A DNA stretch of 64,000 nt. Origin: Apostichopus japonicus (Eukaryota > Echinodermata > Holothuroidea > Aspidochirotida > Stichopodidae). The notes under the pieces are model-generated. The model was not told the DNA's origin. It did not search any database and saw only the letters and a list, made by a program, of their open reading frames with translations. Positions 10,976-24,100 of the stretch are shown piece after piece; the first letter of the stretch is position 1, and each line of letters begins with the position of its first letter. Location of the stretch: contig NC_092567.1 in NCBI RefSeq assembly GCF_037975245.1, forward strand, positions 21,490,376 through 21,554,375, in the 5' to 3' direction. The translations under genes were made by a program, and so were the position numbers.

Positions 10976-12649
10976 ACCGCATCAGGAAGTTTGTTGTCTT
11001 TAAATAGTTCCTTCAAAAATGATAAAGATTCGACGTTCCTTCTTTGGGCCAATAGTAAAAGGATGTAGAAGGCATTGGTTGATAATAGATGCTAGCCTCA
11101 ATTCAGGATGGGGAGGAGGAAGGGAGGGGGAGGGCAGGGAGGGGACAGAGGACAGGAAAGGGAGAAGGGTAAGACACAGTGTGGTGGCATGAAGGGAAAC
11201 GGTGCTATACACTGTAAAAACACCTGGGTCATTTTGTGTGACCCATCTGCTGAGTCAGCCATACTGTAACCAGAAATGGGTCGTATTGGTTGAGTTATTA
11301 CGCAAGATTGTTTGAAATTGTGAAATAGCTCGATGAAAGTTTGACTTTTTGCACTGGGTCATTCTCAAAGACTTTTCTAATTGGATAAGTTATGTCATGT
11401 GACCACTATCAGCGTTTTTGCATGACGCCTTTCGTAGACAACAGCTGAACACCGTCACACAAATCTACAAACCATACGTAAATTCAGGACCAAGAAGGCA
11501 GTCTTAGTTGAATCAAAAACTTTGATGGGCTCTGAAAATGGACACGTTTGTTAGTTCCATCCTTGATGACTGGGGTTTGCCAATGTAAATACCAATATTC
11601 AAAGGTAAATATACGCCAAGGCCCAAGTAACATGTTATTAGTGCTGCGAGCGCCGTGGTTCAGACAAGCCCATAAATACCCTGATACAGTGATAGTGATA
11701 CTGATAGTGATACATAGATAGCTGTAATGTTAGACCTAACGTTTGGTCTTTGGTAAAGCATAGGCCTAGCCTCACTACGTAAGTTTAACTAAATATAACG
11801 TTAGAGGCTAAGACCAGTATAATGTTACTTGTTAATAGCTATCTTGCTGAACAGAGAGTTAACAGTGTGCTATTAAATGTAGTAAAACAGTAGTATAATC
11901 AGACTTTTTAGTGGGGGTTGGGGAGAGCTGAAGGGTAGCAAGGAGTCTGTGCAAGGGGAGGGGGACAAGATATGGGGAAGGGGTGAAAGGGGAGGGATAA
12001 AATTCTTGTATTTAAGGGGTGGACAAGATGTAAAATGGTTCATCATTTCTATCTTACTAATTTACTTGTATGTCAATTTGGGGGGGGGGGGATGGGGGTG
12101 ACCAATTGGGGGCTTTTCCCCTACTGGTTATGCCACTGCAGTAAAATATGATATACTCCAGCAAACAGTCTTTGCCAATACTATAGTCGCTGTAATTGAA
12201 CAATTGAAGTTAACTATATATGTCCTATTTTTTATCTGTGGACTATAGGTAGCATGGTACCCAAAAGCCCATGGGAAACATCCTGCTACAGGCTATGCTA
12301 CAGACTATCTTGAGGAAAGATTGCCCGAAAACGATCCCATGCCTTTAAGAAACAAGAAGCAACACTGAAAGAAGTAAAGAAGCCTACACATGTAAAGTTC
12401 AACATAAAACAGATCCAAAAGGTACTAATACCATTATCTTGAACAGTCTACATACAATATACTCAGTAAGGGATATGAGTCAATTTCTTTTAACTGTGTA
12501 GGCTAAGTAACTGATATTCCTACATCCTCAGTCATTCCTACTGGTATGTAATTAAATCGCATAAAATGTCATGATGATTTTTCACTTATAACAGTCAGGT
12601 GCCAAGTTAAGTTGCTTGAACCTTAAACTTAGTATGTAGGTAGCCCTTT

Positions 12650-13001
12650 GTGAGTAGATGATCCCTCTATTTTTTCATGGAGGTCCAAGATCATTTGAGG
12701 TCAACAGAATCTTAATCTGCTATGGTAATGATTCAAGTGAAAAGATTTGCTAATTATTTAAATTAGTGACAACAGAATTAAGTGTGCATTGAAAGCAGCA
12801 ATTTATTTTCTTTCTTCCAAAGGTTGTGAGTAGATGATCCCTCTATTTTTTCATGGAGGTCCAAGATCATTTGAGGTCAACAGAATCTTAATCTGCTATG
12901 GTAATGATTCAAGTGAAAAGATTTGCTAATTATTTAAATTAGTGACAACAGAATTAAGTGTGCATTGAAAGCAGCAATTTATTTTCTTTCTTCTAAAGGT
13001 T
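12650..13001. repeat. 176-bp tandem duplication inside the transposon
   Basis: Two adjacent copies (about 12650-12825 and 12826-13001), with the one clear difference being ttccaaag versus ttctaaag near the end. High identity implies a recent duplication. Each copy ends in a pyrimidine-rich stretch plus AAAG, resembling a splice acceptor. Confidence 0.92.
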
Positions 13002-13055
13002 GGGACCAATCTTCCTCAATTCATGGAAGATGAGCTTAAGCAAGATAGAACCTGA

Positions 13056-13328
13056 AAGCAGCCATTCGTCCTTGCATTTGGTGATAGAAGGTATCCGACT
13101 CAGTCATTTGTGATCATCAAAGGGGTTGCTCTGCAAACAACAGATTTGATTGCAGCTTTTGATATTTCTTTCAAATCATTGTACTTGTTTGACATAGCCT
13201 ACCCCTGCCAGTGTCAAACAACCTGGGAATTTATACCCAAATTCCTCATTAAGGTTAGTGAAGGGAAAGGAAAGGTTTCAACATCCCCTTCAGTAATAAG
13301 CCTACATGCTTTTTTAAGTAGTCAGTAA
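13056..13328 (+). pseudogene. Decayed coding remnant carried by the transposon
   Basis: The frame reads KQPFVLAFGDRRYPTQSFVI, then IIKGVALQTTDLIAAFDI and YLFDIAYPCQCQTTWEFIPK, to a TAA. It begins right after an in-frame TGA at 13053. The 'GD..P.Q.F..I.G' and 'FD..YP....T.EFI.K' pattern resembles the C-terminal domain of uncharacterised proteins common in fish and marine invertebrates, often mobile-element associated. That resemblance is from memory and unverified. A possible donor (gttagt) follows FLIK. The product is probably not functional. Confidence 0.4.
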
Positions 13329-15019
13329 GAGAAAAAAGGTATGTAAACAACTTTGTCAAAAGTAGTGTTTAATATGATTTATTTGGTTTTTTTTTATACA
13401 TTGTAACCTTTTATCGTATAATTTTCTCAAAACACATATAAGGGATATGAACATATCTCCTGTAAACCTTGGGCAGTGCAACATTAGGTTAACACTTAGT
13501 TCATGGTCATTAACATGATGGGATGATTACATGAGGTTTTTAATTTACATAATGTGACAAAGTTGTTTGCTATTTATGTTTGCATGTTATATTACCTTGA
13601 ACAAGGTTTAAGTTTCATTTGGTATTTGTTATTGTTAAGTTTAGTTAGACTAAAGAAGCAGAACTGCCTCACAAACAGTGGTGCAAAACTAGTGTTCCAC
13701 CATACATCATAAATGCACAACTAGCCAAAAGCATGACTGATGTACATTTTTTGCCTGAGAAACTGAAAATTTAATACATATTGTAACATATTGGTGGTGC
13801 AAAAATATTTATTCACAGTGTTTCCATTTATTGATGACTTTTCAGTGATTATAAGTCTTGCACTGTATGTTATAAACAGCTTTTCCTCATTCAAATCTAA
13901 TGCTGTTTTGGTACAAGAACTACTGAGGAAATTATCACCTTTGGGATATGCTTGCAAGATTTTATTAATTGGCAGCTGGTCATAGGGTTTGTCTTGCCCC
14001 ACCAACCCACTGCAAAATATGTTTGATATTGTCTTTGACTTTTGACCATGACAAAGCCCCCACCAAACATTGAGCTTTCCAAAATATTTTATTTCTTACA
14101 GCCACCATTTATGTACTACATGTCTTCTTTGTATACCTAACATTTTATACAATTAATAAGTATGGAATGTTGTTTATTTATATTCTTTAAAAACAATTAG
14201 AAATGCTAGCTAATAATCAAATTACTACAGTGACTAAGGATAGAAGTAGAGAGTGAGTGCATGCTCCAGTCTTGATTAACTTAATATATACAAACACTGC
14301 AGCAAACCTAGTTGTGAGATCAACAATTAAAGTCTTTCAAGTAGTACAGAACATATTCCTCAGTGAACTAAAGTTTGTGCACATGAATAAATGATCAGTT
14401 GTTTTAGTTAAGTATGTCAGGATTTTAAGGAACATTGCTTAGTTCCAATGATTCTCAATTGGTACATTAGCCTTAGCCTATGTTCTTGTGTTCATTGTTT
14501 GTTTAGTTTTATGGGTATCACATTACTCTGATTTTTACTGTTACTATGATGTTCTAGTTGGAATAAAACAAAATGAATATCGATAATTATATGTGAAATA
14601 GAAGAAGTTGCATGCTTTATTGTAACACCACTTTGTGATTTGAATAAATTAATTTATCATTAGGAATCAAAGTCTTATGTCATTTCTTTTATAGACTTCC
14701 TGCAACTGCAAATGTAAATTCAGCTTTGACCCATTTACGTGGTCAATTTTTTTGACCCAATCTGCTGGGCTGGTGGAGATTGCACTAACCACTGGGTCAA
14801 AAGCTGGGTCAAAGTAGCATATGGGTCAAAGTAGCGTATGGGTCAAAATAACCCAGTTTTAGGTCAGATGTCAAATGACACAGATCCTTGGTCAAATTGA
14901 CCCAAACCTGGGCTGGTGGAGATTCCACTAAGTTGCTGGGTCAAATTTGGGTCAAAAAATGACCCAAGTGTTTTTACAGTGTATATAGTGCATAACTTGT
15001 TTTTAATTGGGTCCTTTAG

Positions 15020-15186
15020 ACCGACCGCACACTGCCCAACCGAACGAACCAGACTAAACTCGACCATGGTGACGAGAATTTGGCAGATTTTATTCTCGTT
15101 GGCTTCAGTTGAACCCGACTCCGACTTTCCGAGACTTACCGATTACCCGAATGACATTCAGCGACGGTCGTACAGTGTGCGGCGGT
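15020..15186. mobile_element. Small MITE-like element, 167 bp
   Basis: Imperfect terminal inverted repeats: accgaccgcacactg at the left, and at the right the complement of ACCGCCGCACACTG. It lies 38 bp after the larger transposon. No clear target duplication. GC-richer than its surroundings. Confidence 0.4.
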
Positions 15187-18100
15187 TCTTGATAACAACT
15201 GCCCAATTTCAACAAAATGTGTAGCCAATTACGAAGAAACAAAAATCGCCTATTATATTAGCGTGTCGGCGCAACGGAATATGTCATTGTTACGTCTACA
15301 AGCTTATTCTAGTTGACTATTTAACTACGATCGTGCATGTAAGATTCTAACAGACATCTATACGAGATTAACACGTACAATCAACCAAACAGCATTTTCT
15401 TGAAAGTTACATGTAAATTGTTTCTGGTCGTAGGCCATCGAGAATTAATCTGTTTTCCAAATATGAGCAAAATTATTCATTTGTCTATTTTGTACGTGCA
15501 TGTATATGTACTAAGGTAAGGGTGTATGTGCGTGTATAAAGTGGTAGCTTTAGTATACGTAAGCTTGTACATATACTGTCATGTCACACACACACACAGA
15601 CAAAACAATATCGATTTGGCTATCTTGCGAAGATGAATACTAAACTTATTACAGAATACATGATAAGAGAATAGAAATGTTACGCAGAAAGCTGGAAACA
15701 ATCCTTTGTTTGGTACGAAAGAAAGAATACATACGTGTGGCAAGACATATATGGAACGATCGATTTAAACGTTTATTAGTATTGAGTTTTATTTGGTACG
15801 AGTCATGCATGTCCAATTAAATATTGCGAGAACGTCGATTACGTTCTTATATAGAACTATAATGTTATCATCCATCTTGGCTAGTATATAGAACAGCAAC
15901 ATGTCCACAGCAGATAATATATTGGCCCTGGCATACAGTTTGCTGATATTGACAGAGGCGGAAGTGGAGATGCGACTGAGATCTTTCTAATTACTGAATT
16001 GTGTAAAAACACCTTACTCCCCCCCCCCCCCCCCCCCCTTTCGTCAAGTCAATACGGAACTAAGATCTCTTTAAACGTGTTATACGTGTGGTCCATTTAA
16101 GTATAGAAAATCGTTGTCTTTATGTTATGTAGTAAGCATTCGCGACTGCAGCGAGAAAGCCTTCATTTTGGTTAACTCCATTATGAGAAGAGGTGTGAAT
16201 GGGAATTCTGTTTTATGTGAAAGACGATTTGTTGAATACACCTGGGTGTCTTGACAAACATTCACATCGAGAAAAGGGTCTTCATTTGGGTCAACACAAT
16301 AGGTCTTTTAATTGTAGGCCTACATTGTAGCATCGCACACAAACGATAATGTCAGCAATATGCTATAGGTGAACCCCTTATGACAGAGAGACAGTAAACA
16401 ACAAAGCGTATCAAATAAAATGATGAGATGAAGAAAAGCCATGGCTAAAGTACTTCAAACGGGATAGGACACCGGTATTATGTAATTCAAGGACTTCGTA
16501 TAGAATAGTCTATACGGTGTATGGTTGAAAAGAATCCGACGATCTCACGTAGGGGGGAAATATTTCGCTTCCTCTTCCTTCTACATTCTTACTGCATTGA
16601 CAGCATTCAGGCAGGGCGCTACTTAGAGTAGCAGTTCCCCATGCACCAATCCTTACGAGGTTGTTCCACATTTAAAAAAAAACAGTTATTGGGACATGTA
16701 TAGTTAACCTTAATTGCATGCGTGTAAACATACACACTTATAGAACAAATGTATATAACCTACATAGCCCGATGTCTCTGGTGTACGCATTATTTGTCGT
16801 CTATTTTATTCTTCTTCTGGGGAGGACGCCTTGACGGCCTTACCCCCCCCCCTTTACATGGAAGTCGGCGTCAAGGACCCAAAGGCTACCCCTGCCCTCT
16901 TTCTTAATATCCTGGATCGGCCCCCTGGATGTATATACTAATCCATATTGATGTTCGAACTTGCATTTATGAAGCTTTATCTGTTTATTATATTACTATT
17001 ATTGTTGATTTTATTTATGATTTTTATTTATTATTATTATTATTATCTTGTAATTATTAGGATGCGATTATTACGGCATGGAGTAAAAAAAACAAAAACG
17101 TATCATTTCCTCGGACAACTTAGACTCTGTTGAGCATCCATACAGAAAAATAGGAAATGCTATACGGCTGTTATAATCCCCCCCCCCCCCTCTACATACG
17201 CGTCACATAGACAGGCGCAATCCCAAGGAACGAATCGATAATACCGTGATGAATAGTAAAGATAAAACCCAGCGCAAAAATAAAATTGGCCGACACGCCT
17301 TAACAAAAGCTACGGACAACTATAGGAATCATCATTAAATTGATTGAAATAAGAAAGGAAAAAGGATATATTTCAACAGGTATATAATGGATATAATGCA
17401 ATTCAAGGAGTAGGGTATGCATAATAGACTCAGTGGTGGGATCCATGATTTCTCGAAATAGAGGACCCGCATGGTAACCAATATCGATTAATACCAATTG
17501 CGTAACACTACTGAAAACAGTGATATATAAAAATTAAAGCATTATCCAAAAGTTACAAAACGCGCCGTCGCTTGGGATGCTTCCTAAATACTTCCATACT
17601 CTGATACCTTGCGAAAGAGAAAGAGCCCAATCAATAAACCTTTTATTCAAACACAGGCACAAATTGAATCTTTTAATTTTTGCTCCACTCCATCGCAGGG
17701 ACGGACTGGGGCATTTACTGCTACCGGCTCAGTTATCCAACCAACAGCCGGCCGTGGATCCGTGAAACAAACACAGTATTTGGCGTTTTCAGACGAAGCT
17801 ATAACACCTCGCGACCATGAGGAAATCGACGCTCTCGACACCGCAAACTGGCGGCGCCTTCAGCGACTCGGTCCCGTACAGTGACTCACAGGTTCCGAGT
17901 CAGTACATCGGTAGGCTAGTCCGACCCCCCACTCCAACGTTCCAAATACGATTTAAGTCGCCTAGAAGACGTAGCCATATTTATATTCATTTTCAGGTGC
18001 CCCGTATTTCCTCATAACGATCAAGTTTTAATCACAAAATTGCACAGATTGTGTGAACCGCTATGAGCCGCTATGAGCGCGTTCTTATTACCATAAAAAG

Positions 18101-20920
18101 ATACATATAGTGTATTGTACTTGTGGATAAAACTATGTGCTCTCTTAAAACTATACCTAATTTGGTTTTTAAATGTACCATGTACTTTGTCAGCCCAGCA
18201 TATGACAGTCTTAAAGGTGCATACTTTTCATAAAAAGGAATGAAATTCTGCATATTCGATTAGAAAATTGAATTTATTTGACTTGTTTTACCCTTAACTT
18301 TAATGATTGTAACGTTTTCATAGAATAACAAACAAATTTCTGTTTCAATTGAAAAAAAATCCATTAAAAAACTACAAGAAACAATCACAGAATCGTGAGC
18401 CTACCTTATTCTCGTACGAACGTGGTCGGCAGACATGGAACGCCGTGCATGCGAAGAAAAAGCTAATTGGCGAAATGATAAGTGCTTATTCGCTTGAAAA
18501 ATTTATGTCCAATGTGAAATCTAAATCATTTGAGCACAATAAATAATAGTGTTTTACATGTGGTGAAAATTAGGTCACCGTCTTTTCTTTAGTTCTCATA
18601 CACTTATCTAGTTTATAGTCTTTGAGTTTGCCTATCAAGCATGTTCATAGTGTTGCTAATTAGTGTTTGGAACTCTCTGATTGGATATTACTTACCACTT
18701 AGCCACTCCCACTTACTGTGTATACGCCCACTACTAACGAAATTTATTGTAAGTGGATGATTTTTCCTGTGCCGTTTCGAGTATGAACTGAATGCGCAAA
18801 ATAAATTGAACGATTATTGAAGGACTTGTTGTGATGTTGATCAAATGGTATGCAAAACTTATTATAGGGGGAAGGGTCGTCGATAAAACGTCGATAAATT
18901 CCTAAATTCTCACATCCTTTTTTTAAATATCATATAGGCGAGGAAACCCCAGTGAAAGCAGCAAATGTTATTCGGATTCACTCTTTACTTGCTAATTATA
19001 ATTTGTCTCATTTATAATAACAATTTTATATTTTTGATTATACAACTCGATATTCTTTCATCAAAATTCATATTTTTAAAGCTACAGGACTTCCGCATAG
19101 ATAATTTGCTTTCTTCTTGTGGGGTAGTGGTAGGGGGAGGGGGTTCGTTTGTTTTTCGACTTTGATATTGTTGCACGTCGTGCTGTTTACCTTGTTCCAA
19201 ATTTCCAATTACCATTACACTATACTGCGGTCCCTCTGCTGGATCTGATCTGACTGCACTTAGCCTGGACCTATGTAACGAAAGGGTGTTGGGGAAACAA
19301 CCCAGGACCCCGGGGCTAATAATTGGGCCCGGAAAAGTATGACGGTGTCCCTGAAAAAATATGGGATAGAGAACACTGTTTTCTCATTTCCAAAAAAAAT
19401 ACTTCCGGGGAAATGAAATGTTCAAAAAAGGGCCGGGCCCGGTGGCATCACTGTCCCCGTGGCCTGGCCAGGCTCTTGTCGCCTCTTGACTGAACCTAAT
19501 AAGCCAACAATGTTTCGGTTGCCTCGAACGAAATAACCTTGTTTTAACCTTGTTTTCTGTCAGCCATATACACGGCTCGAAAACTGGTACAAAGATGTTT
19601 TAGAGCCTTCTATAGGCCTTTACATAATGACAGACTGGACTGATGAACAGAAAAGAAACGAGTCCTTAGGAAGCCGGGAAAGCTTGTATTTCATTTACTC
19701 TGAACACTCAAAAAAAAAGCGAATATATACCATTATACATCACGTGAACAACGTGAACGTTGGCTATTCTCAACAACTTCACCCTGTCTCGGCTCTAGTT
19801 TAATATGCTATTATTAAACTTTACCGTCCCAACACCATGCAGACGCCCACCTGAAATGGTTTGTACTGTGGAAAACTTTCCCGGTTTCGCGCGGTGCATT
19901 AGCTATGCGTAATCCAACTACATTCAAGTGCAGACCTGTTTCGCTAAGAGTGTCCTACAATTTTCGTAAATAACGACTCACACTACATAATTGTGCACCT
20001 GTCCTATCAATAGAGTTCAGCTACGCAGATATTTTTCTGTGCGTTGCAAAAGGATGAGAAATCCCTTTAAGCGGGCTCTATGCCTGTTGCTTTGTCGATA
20101 ATATTCAGGTTCGTTATACCAAAAAAAAAAACTGTTGCGAGGATTCACTCTGGGTGCGGGTGGTACATACACCGATACACCTAGCCTACACATGAGAACG
20201 GGAAGGGCTGGTGTGTCCGGAGGAAGTCTAGTCGGACCTTCCAGGCAAAATTATTTCAAATGAGGAGCAGATTTTGTGACCTATACCCAGATCCTGAATA
20301 AACGCAGTTGTTGTGTCCAGATCGATAAAGTAATAAAAATCTCAATTTACAAAATCTCAAATATGTAATCAACGGAAGAACGCAATTGCTCAATAGAACC
20401 ACGGTTTCTGGCAGTCGAGCCAAGAACCCAAATGACATATTGGTTGTTCTGAGCTATGGAAACGGACCTATTAGCCCACCCTGTAATATACATAGCCTAG
20501 GCTTACTTCGATGCCTCACTCGTTCACCCTAAACTGAAAGCAAGATTCAAGAAGAATTACCCTGTCTAACAAAACGACCGGATTAACAAAAATTGTCGAG
20601 AGTATGAAATCTGCTGGGAACTTTCTTTGTAGGGCTATGACCTTTCCCGATCCCTCCTCCCCCCCCCCCCCACACACACACACACTTTTCACACACAAAC
20701 ACACTTACACGCGCAGACGGAGGAAGATCGTTACACTGTACGCATCTCACAGGTTTCGCTAACGAGGTTTCAGTTCTTGACAACTGTACATGTATGCTAC
20801 AAACATTTGTATAGGAGTAACGCATGTTTACCTACCTCTCGTTCGCAGACACTCCACAGACTGGACGTAGTTTTCTCTCGCGATTTCAAAAATACTTTGT
20901 AAAACAGCAAGTCGGGCGAC
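15187..20920. other. Gene-poor stretch
   Basis: Contains a (CA)n run near 15590, a C18-20 homopolymer near 16020, an ATT microsatellite near 17025-17045, C runs near 16845 and 17180, and a CA/C tract near 20660-20700. One frame at about 17609-17884 (ending LDTANWRRLQRLGPVQ) has a possible acceptor (ccatcgcag near 17698) and a protein-like composition but no recognised family. I do not call it a gene. Confidence 0.4.
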
Positions 20921-21165
20921 ATGATCAGCCCAAGCACGAACCCGTCGTCGTCATTGCTAGTTAAGCTACCCATTCAACAAAACGAAGTTTTACTATCTGC
21001 TATTTTAAGAGAATTTCCGAAAGGAAAACCCTTCGAAATCCGTATACTTCTTCAGTTTAGCGTGACGTTTGGAGTTGTGCATGTGCAGTTGAATTTGTTT
21101 GATCGATATAATTCCTCAAAGCAACCACAGCAAATCAATATGCACAGATCGGCTATAGTACTAAA
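20921..21165 (+). CDS. Candidate first coding exon, unknown protein
   Basis: An ATG opens an 81-codon frame (MISPSTNPSSSLLVKLPIQQ at the start, VTFGVVHVQLNLFDRYNSSK further on) ending precisely at a consensus donor, AAA|gtaagt, phase 2. The composition is balanced and protein-like. No next exon could be identified with confidence, and I do not recognise the family. It may be a real gene start, a gene relic or chance. Confidence 0.3.
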
Positions 21166-21170
21166 GTAAG

Positions 21171-24100
21171 TCTGTTGTTCGTTTACCCCCTATACACTCC
21201 AATTGGGTGTGCGATGCGCTTCAGTGCACATGAATAGTGGATAGATTTTCTTTGCTCGAAACTTCAGAATGGGATATTTACGCTTTTAACTTAAATTGAG
21301 TTCCCAGCGATTCTATAGTCCCTTCAATTACGAGGCAAGTTTTCAACTCAGAAAAGTGAATCAATCCGCTACCCAGTGACAATACTTTTGTCAAGAAGGT
21401 GAAAAATTGGTGAATGTTCAAAATTTAGCTTTGCATTGCAAATGATTGACAGATAAGCATATAATACCAGAAGGCGTGGAAAGGCGGTTCTGAGAGTATA
21501 GGCCCCCCGCCATTAGGTTCCGGGTCCAAACACCCACCAAAGGGGTCACATATACACGTGTCCTATTCACATTGGTGCATTAGTGTTGTTGAAAACATTC
21601 TTGGATGTCATTAAGGTAGTTCTTGTCCAGACAATGGATAATTTGCTATACTGTCATCTCAACCGGCGGCTATCAAGACTTCAAGCCTATACATGCATGC
21701 TGCGATCACAACGCGGTAATGTTGAACTGGTAGTTTTCACTTCCTGAAGTATTTGAGAAATTTTGGTTAGTGAATTGCGACGCAATGTTAAGATGCTGAA
21801 GGCACCGATGTCCTACTGGTCATGAAAAGTGCTAACTCAGTCTCTGTTTTACCGCCATGGTCCTAGACACTAAATGTGGTGCTTATTTCAAGGTCCTACT
21901 ACCACTGGTTGAATGCGGTTTGCAATTCATAGCTCAGTCCACCCCCAGGGTATTAGTAGCATGGTGAGTTTTACCAGATGAAACTTTGTAGAAAACAACT
22001 TTTAAAAATGTTATCAATTAACAGGAACGCGCTGTAGTGTTAAATGAAGAAATGAGTATCATGTCCCCGTTCATAACCGGTTGTTTTATTATGGACTATA
22101 CCATTCGATATTTGGTTGCCGCCGAGTTTAACAATGGTAAAGGTTGGCATATAGCTTAATGATTAATAATAATGTAAATAATATTAAGTCACTAAATTGA
22201 ATAAGGTTAAGAATGTTAAGTGTCGTTTACAAAATAATTTGAGAAAACGACAAAACAACGACTGGTTAGATTGCACACAAATACAAAACACTCTTACGTA
22301 ATAGTGGAGTATACCGACCCGCGACCAGTCTTTGGGCATGATCCACACATGATGCAGAAAGTTCGATTGTTCATTCGTTAGTATAGTTTTGAAAAATGCT
22401 ACAAATCAAACACCTCATTTATTTATTTATGTTGATCTTTTCCTGTTATTTTTTCTCTTAAACGGCAGTTTTTGCTCGTTCGTTTCAAGGGTGCGACGTA
22501 CCTACCTTCATCAGCTATTACCGGCATATATAAATGTTACCTTCCTTCAATGGTTTGATTTATTTAGATGGCTTTGTTTTGAGAGGTTTAATGGAAAACA
22601 ACAGCATATGTCGGTATATTGCATATTATCACTCCATTCCCTCTCCAAGTAAAATGAATAAATGTGACTATTTTACGGCATCTCTTTCATTTTTTTCTTA
22701 AAAAATACCAAGACTTCACTCAACGAGGAAAAAGCAATTGAACAAGCTAAAGGCCGATATTCCAACCAAAATATTTTTTTATTTTATTTATTTTGATTGC
22801 TAAAGAGAGTGAACTCGATTCTTATTTTAACATTTCGTAGCTCGGACATTTTTCATAGTACAATGTACAAAGCAACTGAAATGAATTTTGCCAGTTGTAA
22901 ATAAAACTTAACCAGTAAAAAACTATTAACATATCTTCTGTGGAAATTTAATGAGTTCTGACCAAACGTTGCGTTCTTTGTGAAGTAATACAGTCCCCGG
23001 AGCAAACTTTCAGTTTTCCGGTAGGCCCTTGGAACGCTAGAAGAGGTGTGGCCTGGTCGACTACAAAGAAGGTAGCCTGAAGGGTTGTATTTTACTTGTA
23101 AGTTTAAGTAGTGCAATATTTCGTCTCTTGTAATTTCTGTTGTTACAGGTGCCGCTATTAACAACCAAGTTCGCTTGATCATTTTCGAAGAGTAAATCAA
23201 ATATTTACATGCGTGACCAGTTAAGGGCTAGCAGCCATATTTACTGATCAAATATGTTTATTCATTAGATAAACTTGGTATCTGGCCATTTAGGCGCGGC
23301 CTGACAAGCCGGCATAAATAGTCCTATCTAAATTAAAACTAAAGCCAACCTTTTTTGCCTTTTGTTAGATGTGACTCATTTGAGTCCTTCGTTGGGGGCA
23401 ACAATGAAGAAGGGAGAAAGTCAATGACCACCGTACAACTTATATTTGATTTAAGTGAAATAGGACACAATTTCTTTTAAAAAAACAGTAGTGTTTGAGC
23501 ACCCCACCCCCCCCCCCTTAACTGCGGCATTAATACCATTAAGTTGCTGTCGAACTGCCTGGTTATATATTTCGTTTTCTTGCGAGACGTCACCGTTGCT
23601 ATTCGATAAACGTGAGAAATGCTTCTTATGACTGCGAATATTATGTTCAACAAAATAAGAGAGAGAGAAACACAATCATTAAAATAACTATGGTAAACAA
23701 ACAGTGAACAACATAACCATGTCCCCTGTTAGCATGTCTATGATACATCGATGTACATCGGTAGTTGGTATTGCCCCACTACTTTCTCAGGTTAAAATAA
23801 TGCCAGGAGATTACGATCATATTTACATGAAGATACAAACGTCCATATCATTCCTATCGGTTACGAGAGGCTAAATCATGTCCAGGTGAGGAGACGTCGA
23901 CCTGGATAACCATGATCAAGGATGAATATTTACCGTAGATAAATATTTCCTCAAAGTGTCGGTAGGTCTGAGGGTGTTCAATTAAAATAAATTCGTGACT
24001 CTTGCATGTCATTATCGAATGTTTGAATAACATATATATATACTGGGAGTTAACTCTGAGAAACATAGGCTCCCTGAAAAATTCAAGACTATGCTAACTA

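Larger units (their letters stand above)
11210..14981. mobile_element. CACTG-ended DNA transposon (CMC-type), 3.77 kb
   Basis: Left end CACTGTAAAAACACCTGGGT (11210) and right end complementary to CACTGTAAAAACACTTGGGT (14981) form terminal inverted repeats of about 25 bp. TATA flanks both sides (11206-11209, 14982-14985), consistent with a 4-bp target duplication; TA alone is the minimum reading. The right 250 bp is packed with GGGTCA/TGACCC subterminal repeats, some also at the left. From memory, CACTG termini with such arrays fit the CACTA/EnSpm-Chapaev (CMC) group. No intact transposase frame is visible, so the copy is non-autonomous or decayed. Internal features include a 176-bp tandem duplication and a broken coding remnant. 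Confidence 0.8.

Noticed and set aside
14916-15224. 102-codon plus-strand open frame
   Set aside because: Runs across the right end of the CACTG transposon and a MITE-like element, so it is not a coherent gene.
17609-17884. 91-codon frame with protein-like tail
   Set aside because: A possible acceptor exists, but there is no donor, partner exon or family; overlapping frames look equally plausible.
22853-23200. Minus-strand open frame of 115 codons
   Set aside because: Tyr/Leu/Phe-rich, no recognised domain, no splice structure; probably chance in AT-rich DNA.
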